Under the pieces are notes generated by a model. It saw nothing but the letters and a program-made list of their open reading frames with translations. It was not told the DNA's origin and did no database searches. Positions 41,803-49,849 of a stretch of DNA of 64,000 nucleotides are shown piece by piece (position 1 is the stretch's first letter; every line of letters starts with the position of its first letter). A program made the translations under genes and the position numbers. The stretch covers positions 496,001 to 560,000 of the forward strand of contig NZ_JAKFFT010000002.1 in assembly GCF_021502655.1 (NCBI RefSeq). The letters run 5' to 3'. Source of the stretch: Dyadobacter sp. CY347. Lineage in GTDB: Bacteria; Bacteroidota; Bacteroidia; Cytophagales; Spirosomataceae.

Positions 41803-44610
41803 ATGAGTGATTACAGTCATCGGGAAATAGAACAAAAGTGGCAGGAATATTGGGAAAGCCACGGCACATTCAATGTTGAAAACCAATCGGAGCTTCCCAA
41901 ATATTATGTTTTGGATATGTTCCCTTATCCTTCGGGGGCGGGATTGCATGTAGGGCATCCGCTGGGATACATCGCCTCCGATATTTATTCCCGTTACAAA
42001 AGGCTGAAAGGCTTCAATGTGCTGCACCCAATGGGTTTCGACAGTTTTGGATTGCCCGCCGAACAATATGCGATCCAAACCGGCCAGCATCCTGCGATTA
42101 CAACAGAACAGAACATTACCCGCTACATTGAGCAGTTAAAAAATCTTGGTTTCAGCTACGACTGGAAACGCGAGGTGCGGACGTCGGAACCTGACTATTA
42201 CAAATGGACGCAATGGATCTTCATCGAGCTTTTCAAGAGCTGGTATAATAAGGATTCTGATAAAGCGGAGCCAATCGAATCATTGATTTCTATTTTTGAA
42301 AAAAGTGGAAATAAAGGTGTTAATGCGCCTTGTGACGAGGATACGCCCATTTTTACGGCAGAAGAATGGAACAGCTGGTCAGAACAAGATCAGTATAAAT
42401 TAACATTGAAATACAGGCTTACCTACGTTGCGGATGCAACGGTAAACTGGTGTGCAGGACTGGGTTCAGTGCTTTCCAATGATGAGGTGAAGGACGGCGT
42501 TTCCGAACGCGGCGGATTCCCTGTGGTTCAAAAATTAATGCGCCAGTGGATGATGCGCATTACGGCTTACGCGCAGCGTTTGATCGACGGCCTGGACACG
42601 ATAGACTGGACCGAGTCGCTGAAAGAGCAGCAGCGCAACTGGATCGGACGATCGGTGGGAGCGTTGGTGAAATTCGGCATTGACGGGCACGAGGAGAACA
42701 TTGAAGTCTTCACAACACGCGTAGACACGATCTACGGCGTGACTTTCATGGTGCTGGCTCCTGAGCATGAGCTTGTTGATATCATTACAACACCTGAGCA
42801 ACGTGGCGACATTGATGCTTACATTGCTTCAACTAAGAAGAAGTCTGAGCGCGACAGAATGTCGGATGTGAAAACGGTTTCCGGCGCATTTACGGGTGCA
42901 TATGCCGTGAATCCTTTTAATGATGACAAAATCCCTGTTTATATAGCAGATTATGTATTAGCAGGTTACGGAACAGGCGCTGTGATGGCGGTTCCGTCCG
43001 GTGACCAGCGCGACTGGAATTTTGCACAGCATTTCAATCTTCCGATCATTCCGATTTTAGATTCACAAAAAGAAACGGAAACACAGGCAGATTCAACTAA
43101 GGAAGGTCATTATATTAATTCAGGCATCATTAACGGCCTTACTTTTCACGAAGCCAACCAGGTTTTGATCAACTGGCTTGAAGCAAAGGGAATTGGAAAA
43201 GGTAAAATCAACTATCGTTTGCGCGACGCGGTTTTCAGCCGTCAGCGTTACTGGGGCGAGCCTGTGCCTGTTTTTTATAAAAATGACAGCACCGGACAGC
43301 CGCTTCCTTACTTATTGGAAGAAAACGAATTGCCATTAAACTTGCCCGAGGTTGACAAATATCTGCCAACAGAAAGTGGTGAGCCGCCTTTGGGCCGTGC
43401 GCAGGATTGGGCACATGGATCCGGCAATGGTTATGAGTTAAGCACCATGCCGGGATGGGCTGGAAGCAGCTGGTATTGGTATCGCTATATGGACCCGAAG
43501 AATCAGGAAGAATTCGCATCAAAAGAAGCGATCAATTACTGGCGGGACGTCGATCTGTACATTGGTGGAACCGAACATGCAACCGGGCATTTGTTGTACA
43601 GCCGTTTTTGGAACAAATTCCTGAAAGACCGTGGATTCGTACCCGAGGAAGAGCCATTCAAAAAGCTGATCAACCAGGGGATGATCCAGGGGCGGAGCAA
43701 TTTTGTTTATCGGGTAAAAGGCGATGATTACAGCAGCCCCGTGTTTGTAAGTGCAGGCTTACGTTCACAATATGACGTTTCTGCACTGCATTTGGATGTT
43801 AATATAGTGGAAAATGATGTTTTGGATGTTGAGAAATTCAAAGCAACGCGTCGTGATATTGTGGGCGAGAATCCTACATTCATTTTGGAAGACGGCAAAT
43901 ATGTTTGTGGTGTGGAAGTAGAGAAGATGTCCAAATCCAAGTTTAATGTGGTAAATCCTGACGACATTGTGGAGCGTTACGGAGCGGACACATTGCGCTT
44001 GTATGAAATGTTCCTGGGGCCGTTGGAACAGGCTAAGCCCTGGAATACCAATGGCATAGACGGAACATATCGTTTTATCCGGAAGCTGTGGAGATTGTTT
44101 TATAATGATGCAGGACAATGGATGGTGAAGGACGTTCCGGCTAAACCGGAAGAGCTGAAAATTCTGCATAAGACGATTAAGAAAATTGAAGAAGACATTG
44201 AAAACTTCTCATTCAACACGGCCGTAAGTGCATTTATGGTGTGTGTGAATGAGTTAGGAGCAGCAAAATGCCAGAGCAAAGCGGTTTTGCAGGAGCTGGT
44301 CGTCTTACTTTCTCCTTACGCGCCGCACATTAGCGAAGAACTTTGGGATTTGCTGGGCAATGAAAAAGGAATGGTTTCCAAAGCGACCTTCCCGAAATGG
44401 GAATTGCAGCACGTTACCGATTCTGTTTTTGAATATCCCATCCAGATCAATGGTAAAGTAAGGGCTTCGCTGACATTTGCATTGGATACGCCGGCATCTG
44501 ATATCGAGCGGGAAGTTTTGGCGGACGAAACTGTTCAACGCTGGATGGAAGGAAAGGCTGCGAAGAAAGTGATCGTGGTTCCAAAGCGGATTGTGAATGT
44601 TGTGATCTGA
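41803..44610 (+). CDS. leuS: Leucine--tRNA ligase
   Basis: Charges tRNA-Leu. This class I synthetase of 935 residues has the HIGH-equivalent HVGH in YPSGAGLHVGHPLGY (~50), the editing (CP1) domain about 270-470 (with EVFTTRVDTIYG), and the KMSKS motif in VEKMSKSKFNVVNP (~708). The C-terminal anticodon-binding helical domain and small tail (INGKVRASL) are complete. Somewhat long relative to E. coli LeuS (860), from the Bacteroidota insertions near residues 150-200. Monocistronic with its own terminator. Confidence 0.97.
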   Translation: MSDYSHREIEQKWQEYWESHGTFNVENQSELPKYYVLDMFPYPSGAGLHVGHPLGYIASDIYSRYKRLKGFNVLHPMGFDSFGLPAEQYAIQTGQHPAITTEQNITRYIEQLKNLGFSYDWKREVRTSEPDYYKWTQWIFIELFKSWYNKDSDKAEPIESLISIFEKSGNKGVNAPCDEDTPIFTAEEWNSWSEQDQYKLTLKYRLTYVADATVNWCAGLGSVLSNDEVKDGVSERGGFPVVQKLMRQWMMRITAYAQRLIDGLDTIDWTESLKEQQRNWIGRSVGALVKFGIDGHEENIEVFTTRVDTIYGVTFMVLAPEHELVDIITTPEQRGDIDAYIASTKKKSERDRMSDVKTVSGAFTGAYAVNPFNDDKIPVYIADYVLAGYGTGAVMAVPSGDQRDWNFAQHFNLPIIPILDSQKETETQADSTKEGHYINSGIINGLTFHEANQVLINWLEAKGIGKGKINYRLRDAVFSRQRYWGEPVPVFYKNDSTGQPLPYLLEENELPLNLPEVDKYLPTESGEPPLGRAQDWAHGSGNGYELSTMPGWAGSSWYWYRYMDPKNQEEFASKEAINYWRDVDLYIGGTEHATGHLLYSRFWNKFLKDRGFVPEEEPFKKLINQGMIQGRSNFVYRVKGDDYSSPVFVSAGLRSQYDVSALHLDVNIVENDVLDVEKFKATRRDIVGENPTFILEDGKYVCGVEVEKMSKSKFNVVNPDDIVERYGADTLRLYEMFLGPLEQAKPWNTNGIDGTYRFIRKLWRLFYNDAGQWMVKDVPAKPEELKILHKTIKKIEEDIENFSFNTAVSAFMVCVNELGAAKCQSKAVLQELVVLLSPYAPHISEELWDLLGNEKGMVSKATFPKWELQHVTDSVFEYPIQINGKVRASLTFALDTPASDIEREVLADETVQRWMEGKAAKKVIVVPKRIVNVVI

Positions 44611-44630
44611 AATTAGGTTTATATCAATGC

Positions 44631-44668
44631 GAAAGGGCCGCTGTTTCAAAACAGCGGCCCTTTCTTTT
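44631..44668 (+). terminator. Intrinsic terminator after leuS
   Basis: GAAAGGGCCGCTGTTT (44631-44646) pairs with AAACAGCGGCCCTTTC ending at 44663, followed by T-rich sequence. Its flanks could also serve the convergent secreted-protein gene. Confidence 0.88.
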
Positions 44669-44696
44669 ATTTTTCTGGCTAATTTATCTTTTTTAC

Positions 44697-45077
44697 TTAC
44701 CGAAGGCTGATTGAACGTTCTGTGTGTGGCTCGCTCACGGAAATGGTTTTAGTCACCTTTTCTCCGTTGCTGAAAATCTCAATGTTGTAATCACCCGCAG
44801 GCAGTTCGTTAAAATCATATACTTTTCTGATTTTATCAACTTTTTTATTCAATTGCTCGCGGTAAATGGTTTTGCCTTTTTTGTCTGTTACTAAGATGAT
44901 TGCGTTAGCATCATTGTATTTATCGACGCTTACAAACAGTTTGTGGTTTTTGGCAACGAATATGCCTGTTCCGAAACCGGTAACTTTTTTAGTTTCTTTA
45001 TCTTCGGCGAAAGAATTGAAAGCGAAGGAAGCAGTTAAAGCAATGGCTAATGCGAAGGTTCTGAATGAAGTTTTCAT
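44697..45077 (-). CDS. Small secreted beta-rich protein, uncharacterised
   Basis: A 126-residue protein with a signal peptide (SFRTFALAIALTASFAFNSFA). The mature ~100 residues form a predicted beta-sandwich: KLFVSVDKYNDANAIILVTDKKGKTIYREQLN and then YDFNELPAGDYNIEIFSNGEKVTKTISV. The last part resembles the core of T9SS type A sorting domains (LPAGxYxIxI), but the typical YPNP opening is missing. The function is unknown. An operator-like palindrome overlaps its promoter. Confidence 0.75.
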   Translation of the reverse strand: MKTSFRTFALAIALTASFAFNSFAEDKETKKVTGFGTGIFVAKNHKLFVSVDKYNDANAIILVTDKKGKTIYREQLNKKVDKIRKVYDFNELPAGDYNIEIFSNGEKVTKTISVSEPHTERSISLR

Positions 45078-45126
45078 GGCTAATAGATTTTTAAAGTTTG
45101 GCTCTTTTTGTTCCGTTTGAACATGA

Positions 45127-45167
45127 CAAACATAATGCGATGGCAGGTACTATGCATAACATAGTAC
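45127..45167 (-). promoter_or_regulatory. Promoter with operator-like palindrome before the small secreted gene
   Basis: On the minus strand TATGTTTG (45134-45127) fits the -7 consensus, 50 bases before the ATG. The perfect inverted repeat GTACTATG (45147-45154) / CATAGTAC (45160-45167) sits over the expected -33 position, where no good TTG exists, so a regulator binding there could replace or block it. Confidence 0.45.
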
Positions 45168-45232
45168 ATGAGTGGTTGAATAGGAAAGTGAACGGTAAAT
45201 TGTACTTAAAATGAAATTTAAAGCAAATTAGG

Positions 45233-45499
45233 TTACGGGAAGACATTGTAAATGTCCTTACGATGCGCTATTCTGGCTAATTCGACAACGTCATTCTCTA
45301 CAAAGATCCCTACGCGGTAATCACCGATCCGGATTCTGTAAGCATTTGTGAAACCTTTTAATTTCTTAGTATGGGGGATGTCTTTGAGCGAGTCCGCATC
45401 TTCTACGGATTTGATGAGCTTCATGAGAGCAAGCTTGACGGCGGGCTTTTCAAGGTTATCCAGGTCTTTGGAAAACTTTCTCAGGAATTCAACTTTCAC
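45233..45499 (-). CDS. RelE/ParE-superfamily toxin
   Basis: An 88-residue protein with the RelE-like pattern: helix FSKDLDNLEKPAVKLALMKLI, then KKLKGFTNAYRIRIGDYRVGI and ELARIAHRKDIYNVFP. It probably cleaves ribosome-bound mRNA, but the family includes gyrase poisons. The start is GTG at 45499, overlapping the antitoxin stop by 4 bases (GTGA), a typical antitoxin-toxin order. Confidence 0.85.
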   Translation of the reverse strand: MKVEFLRKFSKDLDNLEKPAVKLALMKLIKSVEDADSLKDIPHTKKLKGFTNAYRIRIGDYRVGIFVENDVVELARIAHRKDIYNVFP

Positions 45500-45696
45500 T
45501 GATTTTCCAGTTTCTGCATGATTTCTTCACGCGAGACTTTCTGGCTCCGGTCAGTATCGCGCATCAGCATTGTGAGGGCAGCATCTTCCAGTTGTTCTTC
45601 CGAAAGAACCTTTGAACTGATATTCGACTTTTCAAGAAAGTCAGAAAGGAGCTTCAACTCTTTGCTGTTCCGTGGATTGATAAGAATGGATTCCAT
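45496..45696 (-). CDS. Antitoxin of the RelE-like pair
   Basis: A 66-residue acidic-helical protein (NPRNSKELKLLSDFLEKSN, then EEQLEDAALTMLMRD and SREEIMQKL). It has no recognised DNA-binding domain, but its position before a RelE-like gene and its size mark it as the antitoxin. The family was not recognised by sequence alone. Confidence 0.75.
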   Translation of the reverse strand: MESILINPRNSKELKLLSDFLEKSNISSKVLSEEQLEDAALTMLMRDTDRSQKVSREEIMQKLENQ

Positions 45697-45813
45697 GCTT
45701 TTTTTTTATTCTAAAATAATAAGAAAGTTGTCATATAGCAAGGTTGTAATTTTCCATAGGACGCTTTGAGAAGACTATCGGTTTTAAAGCTCATTTCAAA
45801 CAATGATCTTTCG

Positions 45814-45821
45814 TACTTTTG
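45814..45821 (+). promoter_or_regulatory. Candidate -7 element giving a near-leaderless GH25 mRNA
   Basis: TACTTTTG fits TANNTTTG and ends 6 bases before ATG 45828, so transcription would begin at or next to the start codon. The -33 element is weak. Confidence 0.4.
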
Positions 45822-45827
45822 CGGCTT

Positions 45828-46637
45828 ATGGCGAAAAGGAAAGTTAAGGCTTCGGCGGCCAAAGCGAATTATTTGAAACCGTTGCCTGCGAAGGGCTGGG
45901 CGATTATTGCCGGGGTGATTATCCTGATTGGTGCGTTCATTTGGTGGAAAGATAAGAAGGACATCAATCAGTGGGAGTTTGTCGCCAAATTTGGAATTAA
46001 GCTGCCGCTCCGCTATGCGATTCACGGCATCGACGTCTCGCACCACAATGCTAAAATCAACTGGGACAAACTGAAAAAGACGCGTTCTGAGAATGTGAGG
46101 ATTGATTTTGTATACATTAAGGCCACAGAAGGCGCTACGCATTTAGACCGACAATTCAAGCGGAACTGGGCTGAGGCCAAGCGGGTAGGGATGCGCCGGG
46201 GCGCTTATCACTTCTATAATCCAAGGGTGATGTCAGACCGGCAGGTCCAGAATTTTATAGGTCAGGTGCGGATGGAGCCGGGCGACTTGCCGCCGGTCCT
46301 GGACTTGGAAACGCATGCCAGTAAGCCGGACGAAATCATCATTAAGGGCGTAAAAAACTGGCTGCAACAAATTGAGGCGCATTACGGCGTTAAGCCGATC
46401 ATTTATGTCAATGAGTATTTTTACAACAAATACATTGCCGGAAATTTCGATGATTATCCGCTCTGGCTAGCCGGTTATTCCCGCACGCACCTGGACGACC
46501 TGGCATCCGACGCACAAGTGCTTTTCTGGCAGCACAGCGAGAAGGGCTGGGCTGATGGCATCCGAGGGTTTGTGGATTATAACGTGTTTTTACATGAGCC
46601 GGATGATTGGGCGGATATAACAAATGCTTCGCAATGA
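45828..46637 (+). CDS. GH25 family lysozyme, membrane-anchored
   Basis: A 269-residue protein. A basic N-terminus and one membrane helix (GWAIIAGVIILIGAFIWW, ~18-35) precede a GH25 muramidase domain: HGIDVSHHNAKINW, FVYIKATEGATHLD, GAYHFYNP, the catalytic pair in VLDLETHAS (Asp and Glu), and PLWLAGYSR. It should cut the MurNAc-GlcNAc bond of peptidoglycan from the periplasmic side. ATG 45828 is chosen because the upstream TTG alternative overlaps the predicted -7 element. Confidence 0.92.
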   Translation: MAKRKVKASAAKANYLKPLPAKGWAIIAGVIILIGAFIWWKDKKDINQWEFVAKFGIKLPLRYAIHGIDVSHHNAKINWDKLKKTRSENVRIDFVYIKATEGATHLDRQFKRNWAEAKRVGMRRGAYHFYNPRVMSDRQVQNFIGQVRMEPGDLPPVLDLETHASKPDEIIIKGVKNWLQQIEAHYGVKPIIYVNEYFYNKYIAGNFDDYPLWLAGYSRTHLDDLASDAQVLFWQHSEKGWADGIRGFVDYNVFLHEPDDWADITNASQ

Positions 46638-46640
46638 TAG

Positions 46641-46763
46641 ATTCCCCCAGGATGAATCCTGGGGCCGGGAAGATCGGTCGCCGCTGACGCGGCTTGCAAG
46701 GAAGATGCCCAGCCGCGTCAGCGGCGACTGATTTCCCGGCCTCAGGCTTCAGCCTGGGGATTA
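46641..46763. repeat. REP/BIME-like composite palindrome
   Basis: A 123-base imperfect palindrome between the convergent GH25 and agmatine deiminase genes. An 18-base perfect stem (46677-46694 with 46711-46728, GTCGCCGCTGACGCGGCT) is flanked by two small hairpins: CCCCAGGA/TCCTGGGG (46645-46664) and CCTCAGGC/GCCTGGGG (46740-46759). CCGGGA/TCCCGG pairs add to the stem. The CCCAGG-type hairpins resemble REP sequences mobilised by RAYT transposases; no such gene is in the window. It may also stop transcription from both sides. Confidence 0.75.
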
Positions 46764-46770
46764 TGGGCAA

Positions 46771-47829
46771 TTATATCAATGGCTCCTGCTGGCTCAAACA
46801 GTGGAAGCTTCCTTGTCCCCAGATGATCTCAGTGGCTTCCAGCGGAATGATTTTCCGCTCGGGAAATGCTTTTTCAAGAATATCAATGGCGACCTGGTCA
46901 TTCGGATTATTGAAAATTGGTGTGATAACGCCTGCATTACAGATCAGAAAGTTGGCATAGGAGCCCGGCGTACGGAAATCGTCGATGATCACCGCTTTGG
47001 GCATTGGTATTTCGATGATATTCAGCTGCTTACCATTGACCAGGCGCATGTTTCTGAGCATTTGCAGGTTGGTTTGCAGTATTTCGAAATTTTCATCATT
47101 CGGATCTTGTTCGACGCAGGCAATAACAGTGTCTTCGTTGATGAAGCGTGTGGTGTCGTCAATATGGCCGTCCGTGTCGTCGCCTACAATGCCGCCTTCC
47201 ACCCAGAGAATCTGCTGGACTCCGTAGTATTGGCAAAGGATTTCTTCAATCTGGCTTTGCTTTAAATGTGGGTTTCTGTTGAGGTTGAGTAAGCAAGATT
47301 CACTGGTTAGCAGGCTTCCTGCTCCGTTAAATTCCACCGCCCCGCCTTCCATGATGATCCCGGGATTAAAAACGGGCAGGTTCAGGTAACTGGCGATGGC
47401 TTCCGGCGTGCGGTTATCATCGTCATAGGGCGGATATTTGCCTCCCCAAGCATTATGGCCCCAGTTTACGATGGCTTTCTGTTTTGTTTTTTCATTGATC
47501 ACAAAAGACGGCCCGTGGTCCCGGCACCAGGCATCATTCGTAGGTTTGACCACAAATTCAATTTTGGAAAGATCAACACCGGTCCGGTCCAGCTCTTTGG
47601 AAATGAATGCTTTAAGATTTTCATCATTCGCAATAATTCCAACATTTTCACCCTGACTTATGGCCTTGATGAACGCCAAATATTGCGGACGCATTTTCGC
47701 GAGCCTTTCACCCTGCCAGGAAGCCTCGTTATGCGGGAATGTGAGCCAGGTGGCGCGGTGTGGAAACCATTCGGGTGGAAATGTAAAACCCAGTTCCGCC
47801 GGCGTTAATGATGTGTTTATATCAGACAC
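46771..47829 (-). CDS. aguA: Agmatine deiminase
   Basis: Converts agmatine to N-carbamoylputrescine and ammonia. The 352-residue protein has the agmatine-deiminase/peptidylarginine-deiminase fold: DAWCRDHGPSFV, MEGGAVEFNG, GIVGDDTDGHIDD and the catalytic Cys in GSFHCLSQQEP (~342). The start codon is GTG. The next enzyme of the path, N-carbamoylputrescine amidase, is at 57121-58029, so the pair is split by about 9 kb. A REP-like palindrome lies after the stop. Confidence 0.93.
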   Translation of the reverse strand: MSDINTSLTPAELGFTFPPEWFPHRATWLTFPHNEASWQGERLAKMRPQYLAFIKAISQGENVGIIANDENLKAFISKELDRTGVDLSKIEFVVKPTNDAWCRDHGPSFVINEKTKQKAIVNWGHNAWGGKYPPYDDDNRTPEAIASYLNLPVFNPGIIMEGGAVEFNGAGSLLTSESCLLNLNRNPHLKQSQIEEILCQYYGVQQILWVEGGIVGDDTDGHIDDTTRFINEDTVIACVEQDPNDENFEILQTNLQMLRNMRLVNGKQLNIIEIPMPKAVIIDDFRTPGSYANFLICNAGVITPIFNNPNDQVAIDILEKAFPERKIIPLEATEIIWGQGSFHCLSQQEPLI

Positions 47830-47962
47830 AAGAAATAGAAGTCAAATTAGGCTGCAAAGGTCGGAAAGGTTTTGCTGACTGGCAATTGCAAAGCAATAAT
47901 GTATAAACAAAAAGCGGAAAGCAGTTGCCTGCATCCCGCTTGGAAAGTTGAATAAATGAATG

Positions 47963-48550
47963 TTATTGAGCGACCATGACATTGTCAACCAGGTAAGTGC
48001 CGTCTTCTGTTTCCAGGTTATAGGCCTTTGAAACAATGCGTGCATTTTGCTTTACAGCGCCCACTTTCCAGGAAGAAACGATGCCGGTAGAAGGCTCATA
48101 ATGATACAAAATGTCATTTTTGCTGAGCTGTTTCAGCCGCTTTTTTCCTCTGCTGGTCTGGACGCGGTGGTTAGGCGTTGCTTCCAGCAGCAAGGCAGGG
48201 ATCATTTTTGGATCATAGTTCGCCATTCCTTCAGCCGGGCGCAGATAAATGGCTGTTAATGAAAAGTCAGGTTTATTATACACGTCAATTTGTCGCACCT
48301 GCGTAGCCATGCTCTTTCCGCCTTTGCAAGTTTTTACATGCTCGCCCACTTTTATATCCGCAATTGATTTTACACTTCCGTCGGCCATTGTAACCGGCGC
48401 ATTGTCTGAAAAGTATTTATGTTTTTTGCTCTTTTTGGACACCTTAATAGTCACCTCGGACTTCACATTGTCAACGGCTGCCATGTCGGTTTGGGCAATC
48501 AGATTCAATGATAAAAGGGCAAGGACAGACGTGATTGCGAACTTGTGCAT
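47963..48550 (-). CDS. Secreted Hint-like (Hedgehog/intein-type) domain protein
   Basis: A 195-residue exported protein (signal MHKFAITSVLALLSLNLIAQ). The mature part reads as a Hint domain: NAPVTMADGSVKSIADIKVGEHV, LLEATPNHRVQT (block B TxxH), LKQLSKNDILY, and ETEDGTYLVDNVMV at the end. Yet the nucleophile Cys/Ser expected before the first block is replaced (KYFSDNAP), and the terminal HN/Asn-nucleophile is missing. It is therefore unlikely to self-splice and may be a structural or anchoring domain. The start at 48550 gives the signal peptide. It lies 22 bases after the transporter stop. Confidence 0.78.
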   Translation of the reverse strand: MHKFAITSVLALLSLNLIAQTDMAAVDNVKSEVTIKVSKKSKKHKYFSDNAPVTMADGSVKSIADIKVGEHVKTCKGGKSMATQVRQIDVYNKPDFSLTAIYLRPAEGMANYDPKMIPALLLEATPNHRVQTSRGKKRLKQLSKNDILYHYEPSTGIVSSWKVGAVKQNARIVSKAYNLETEDGTYLVDNVMVAQ

Positions 48551-48572
48551 AAATGTGGGTTTCAGTTGAAAA

Positions 48573-49667
48573 TCAGGCTTTGGACACTTTGACAAAGACT
48601 TTACTTAAAGCATTGGGAAGAGCACCCAGAACAATGAATATCATCCCGCTCGTAAGCAGCGTAGATGTATGCGCAAAGAAAGAGCCGGACGAAAGAATAG
48701 CGAGGATCAGAATGGTGGAAAATGGCAACGAAAATGCCAGCAGCAACACAGCCAGTTCCAGGTCAAACGTTCTCTTTTCTTTCGGCAGGCCTTTGGCATC
48801 TTCCCGCAAATTAAATGCTGAAATATGCGCCAGCGGCCAGAAACTAGCCGCGCTCAAAGGAATAACGATGGCAAGCAGGATCAGGGAAAGGTCTGTAATG
48901 TGCAACACGTAGATCATTCCTGCGCTGATGATCATGGTAATGCCTGCGCGGAAAAATAAAATGCTTGCTACAATGCGTTTTTTTCCTTCTTTCAGCTGAA
49001 CAGCCAGACCAATGAAAAGCAGGACCAATGGCGTCATCATGGCGCTGGTTTTGTCAAAAATTTCAGTTACAACAAATGGTAATGTGCTGTAATTGATGCC
49101 TACGCTAAGCAGGATAATGGCCAGGAATATCAGAATGTTGATCGGCTCCTGGAACATGCTGACGAACAGGCTTTTCAATTTGCCGCCCATTTTCGTTTCC
49201 TTATCATCGCTGTTTTTCAGAAACATATTCATGGCCAGAATGTACAATGATATCAGCACGAAAAATTTGTTTCCAACGTCGGCAAGGGCCGCAATAGCAA
49301 GGCTTTTTTCTCCCAAAAATTCTGCAATAAAAGGAAAGCACGACAGGCCCGGAGCCAGTGATGGGATAAGCATCATCATGGTCCTGCCGGTAGGACTGTT
49401 TTTTTCAATACCAAACAATGAGAATGCAAGCGGCGCTGAAAAGAACATTAAGAAGTTGAAAACCAGCGTTACCAGCGGAATGATGATCATGGAAGAGTCG
49501 ACCTCAATCTTCATCAGGGAAATAAAGATCGTCGAAGGCAATGCAACGGACAAAATGATCTCCTTAATCCCATTTGTCTGGTCTTTGTTCTTGAATTTGG
49601 ACTTCAAAAGAAGCCCCAAACCGATTAATAATAAGAGTGTTATGGTTTTTTGCAATGCATCACTCAT
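48573..49667 (-). CDS. AEC family transporter
   Basis: A 364-residue integral membrane protein with about 10 membrane helices, matching auxin-efflux-carrier-like permeases: an N-terminal half (TITLLLLIGLGLLL, SVALPSTIFISLMKI) and a C-terminal half after the soluble loop around SDDKETKMGGK. Substrates in bacteria include malate or other small acids; here unknown. ATG 49667 is chosen over an upstream TTG. The Hint-like gene follows on the same strand 22 bases later, so the two are probably one transcript. Confidence 0.85.
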   Translation of the reverse strand: MSDALQKTITLLLLIGLGLLLKSKFKNKDQTNGIKEIILSVALPSTIFISLMKIEVDSSMIIIPLVTLVFNFLMFFSAPLAFSLFGIEKNSPTGRTMMMLIPSLAPGLSCFPFIAEFLGEKSLAIAALADVGNKFFVLISLYILAMNMFLKNSDDKETKMGGKLKSLFVSMFQEPINILIFLAIILLSVGINYSTLPFVVTEIFDKTSAMMTPLVLLFIGLAVQLKEGKKRIVASILFFRAGITMIISAGMIYVLHITDLSLILLAIVIPLSAASFWPLAHISAFNLREDAKGLPKEKRTFDLELAVLLLAFSLPFSTILILAILSSGSFFAHTSTLLTSGMIFIVLGALPNALSKVFVKVSKA

Positions 49668-49734
49668 GATCAAAAGAAATTTGAATGGTCAATGGGTTGT
49701 TAAGATTCAAGAGGGCTGAATGGGGCATAGGGTG

Positions 49735-49846
49735 CACTTCGGCTGCGCTCAGTGTGGCAGCAGCTTTAAAGGTCGGTGTTACTAGTTTTCGGCTGACGCT
49801 CAGTGTGACAGACAAGCGCCTTGTCACACTGAGCGTAGCCGAAGTG
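49735..49846. repeat. REP-like inverted repeat cluster after the aminotransferase
   Basis: Three related copies of about 25 bases: CACTTCGGCTGCGCTCAGTG (49735-49754, continuing to 49759), TTTCGGCTGACGCTCAGTGT (49787-49806, continuing to 49810), and the reverse copy TGTCACACTGAGCGTAGCCG (49822-49841, continuing to 49846). The second and third form a stem of about 20 pairs with a short loop. Such TTCGGCT...CAGTGTGACA elements recur in Bacteroidota genomes and are thought to be RAYT-linked. It may also act as terminator of the aminotransferase gene. Confidence 0.75.
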
Positions 49847-49849
49847 ATG

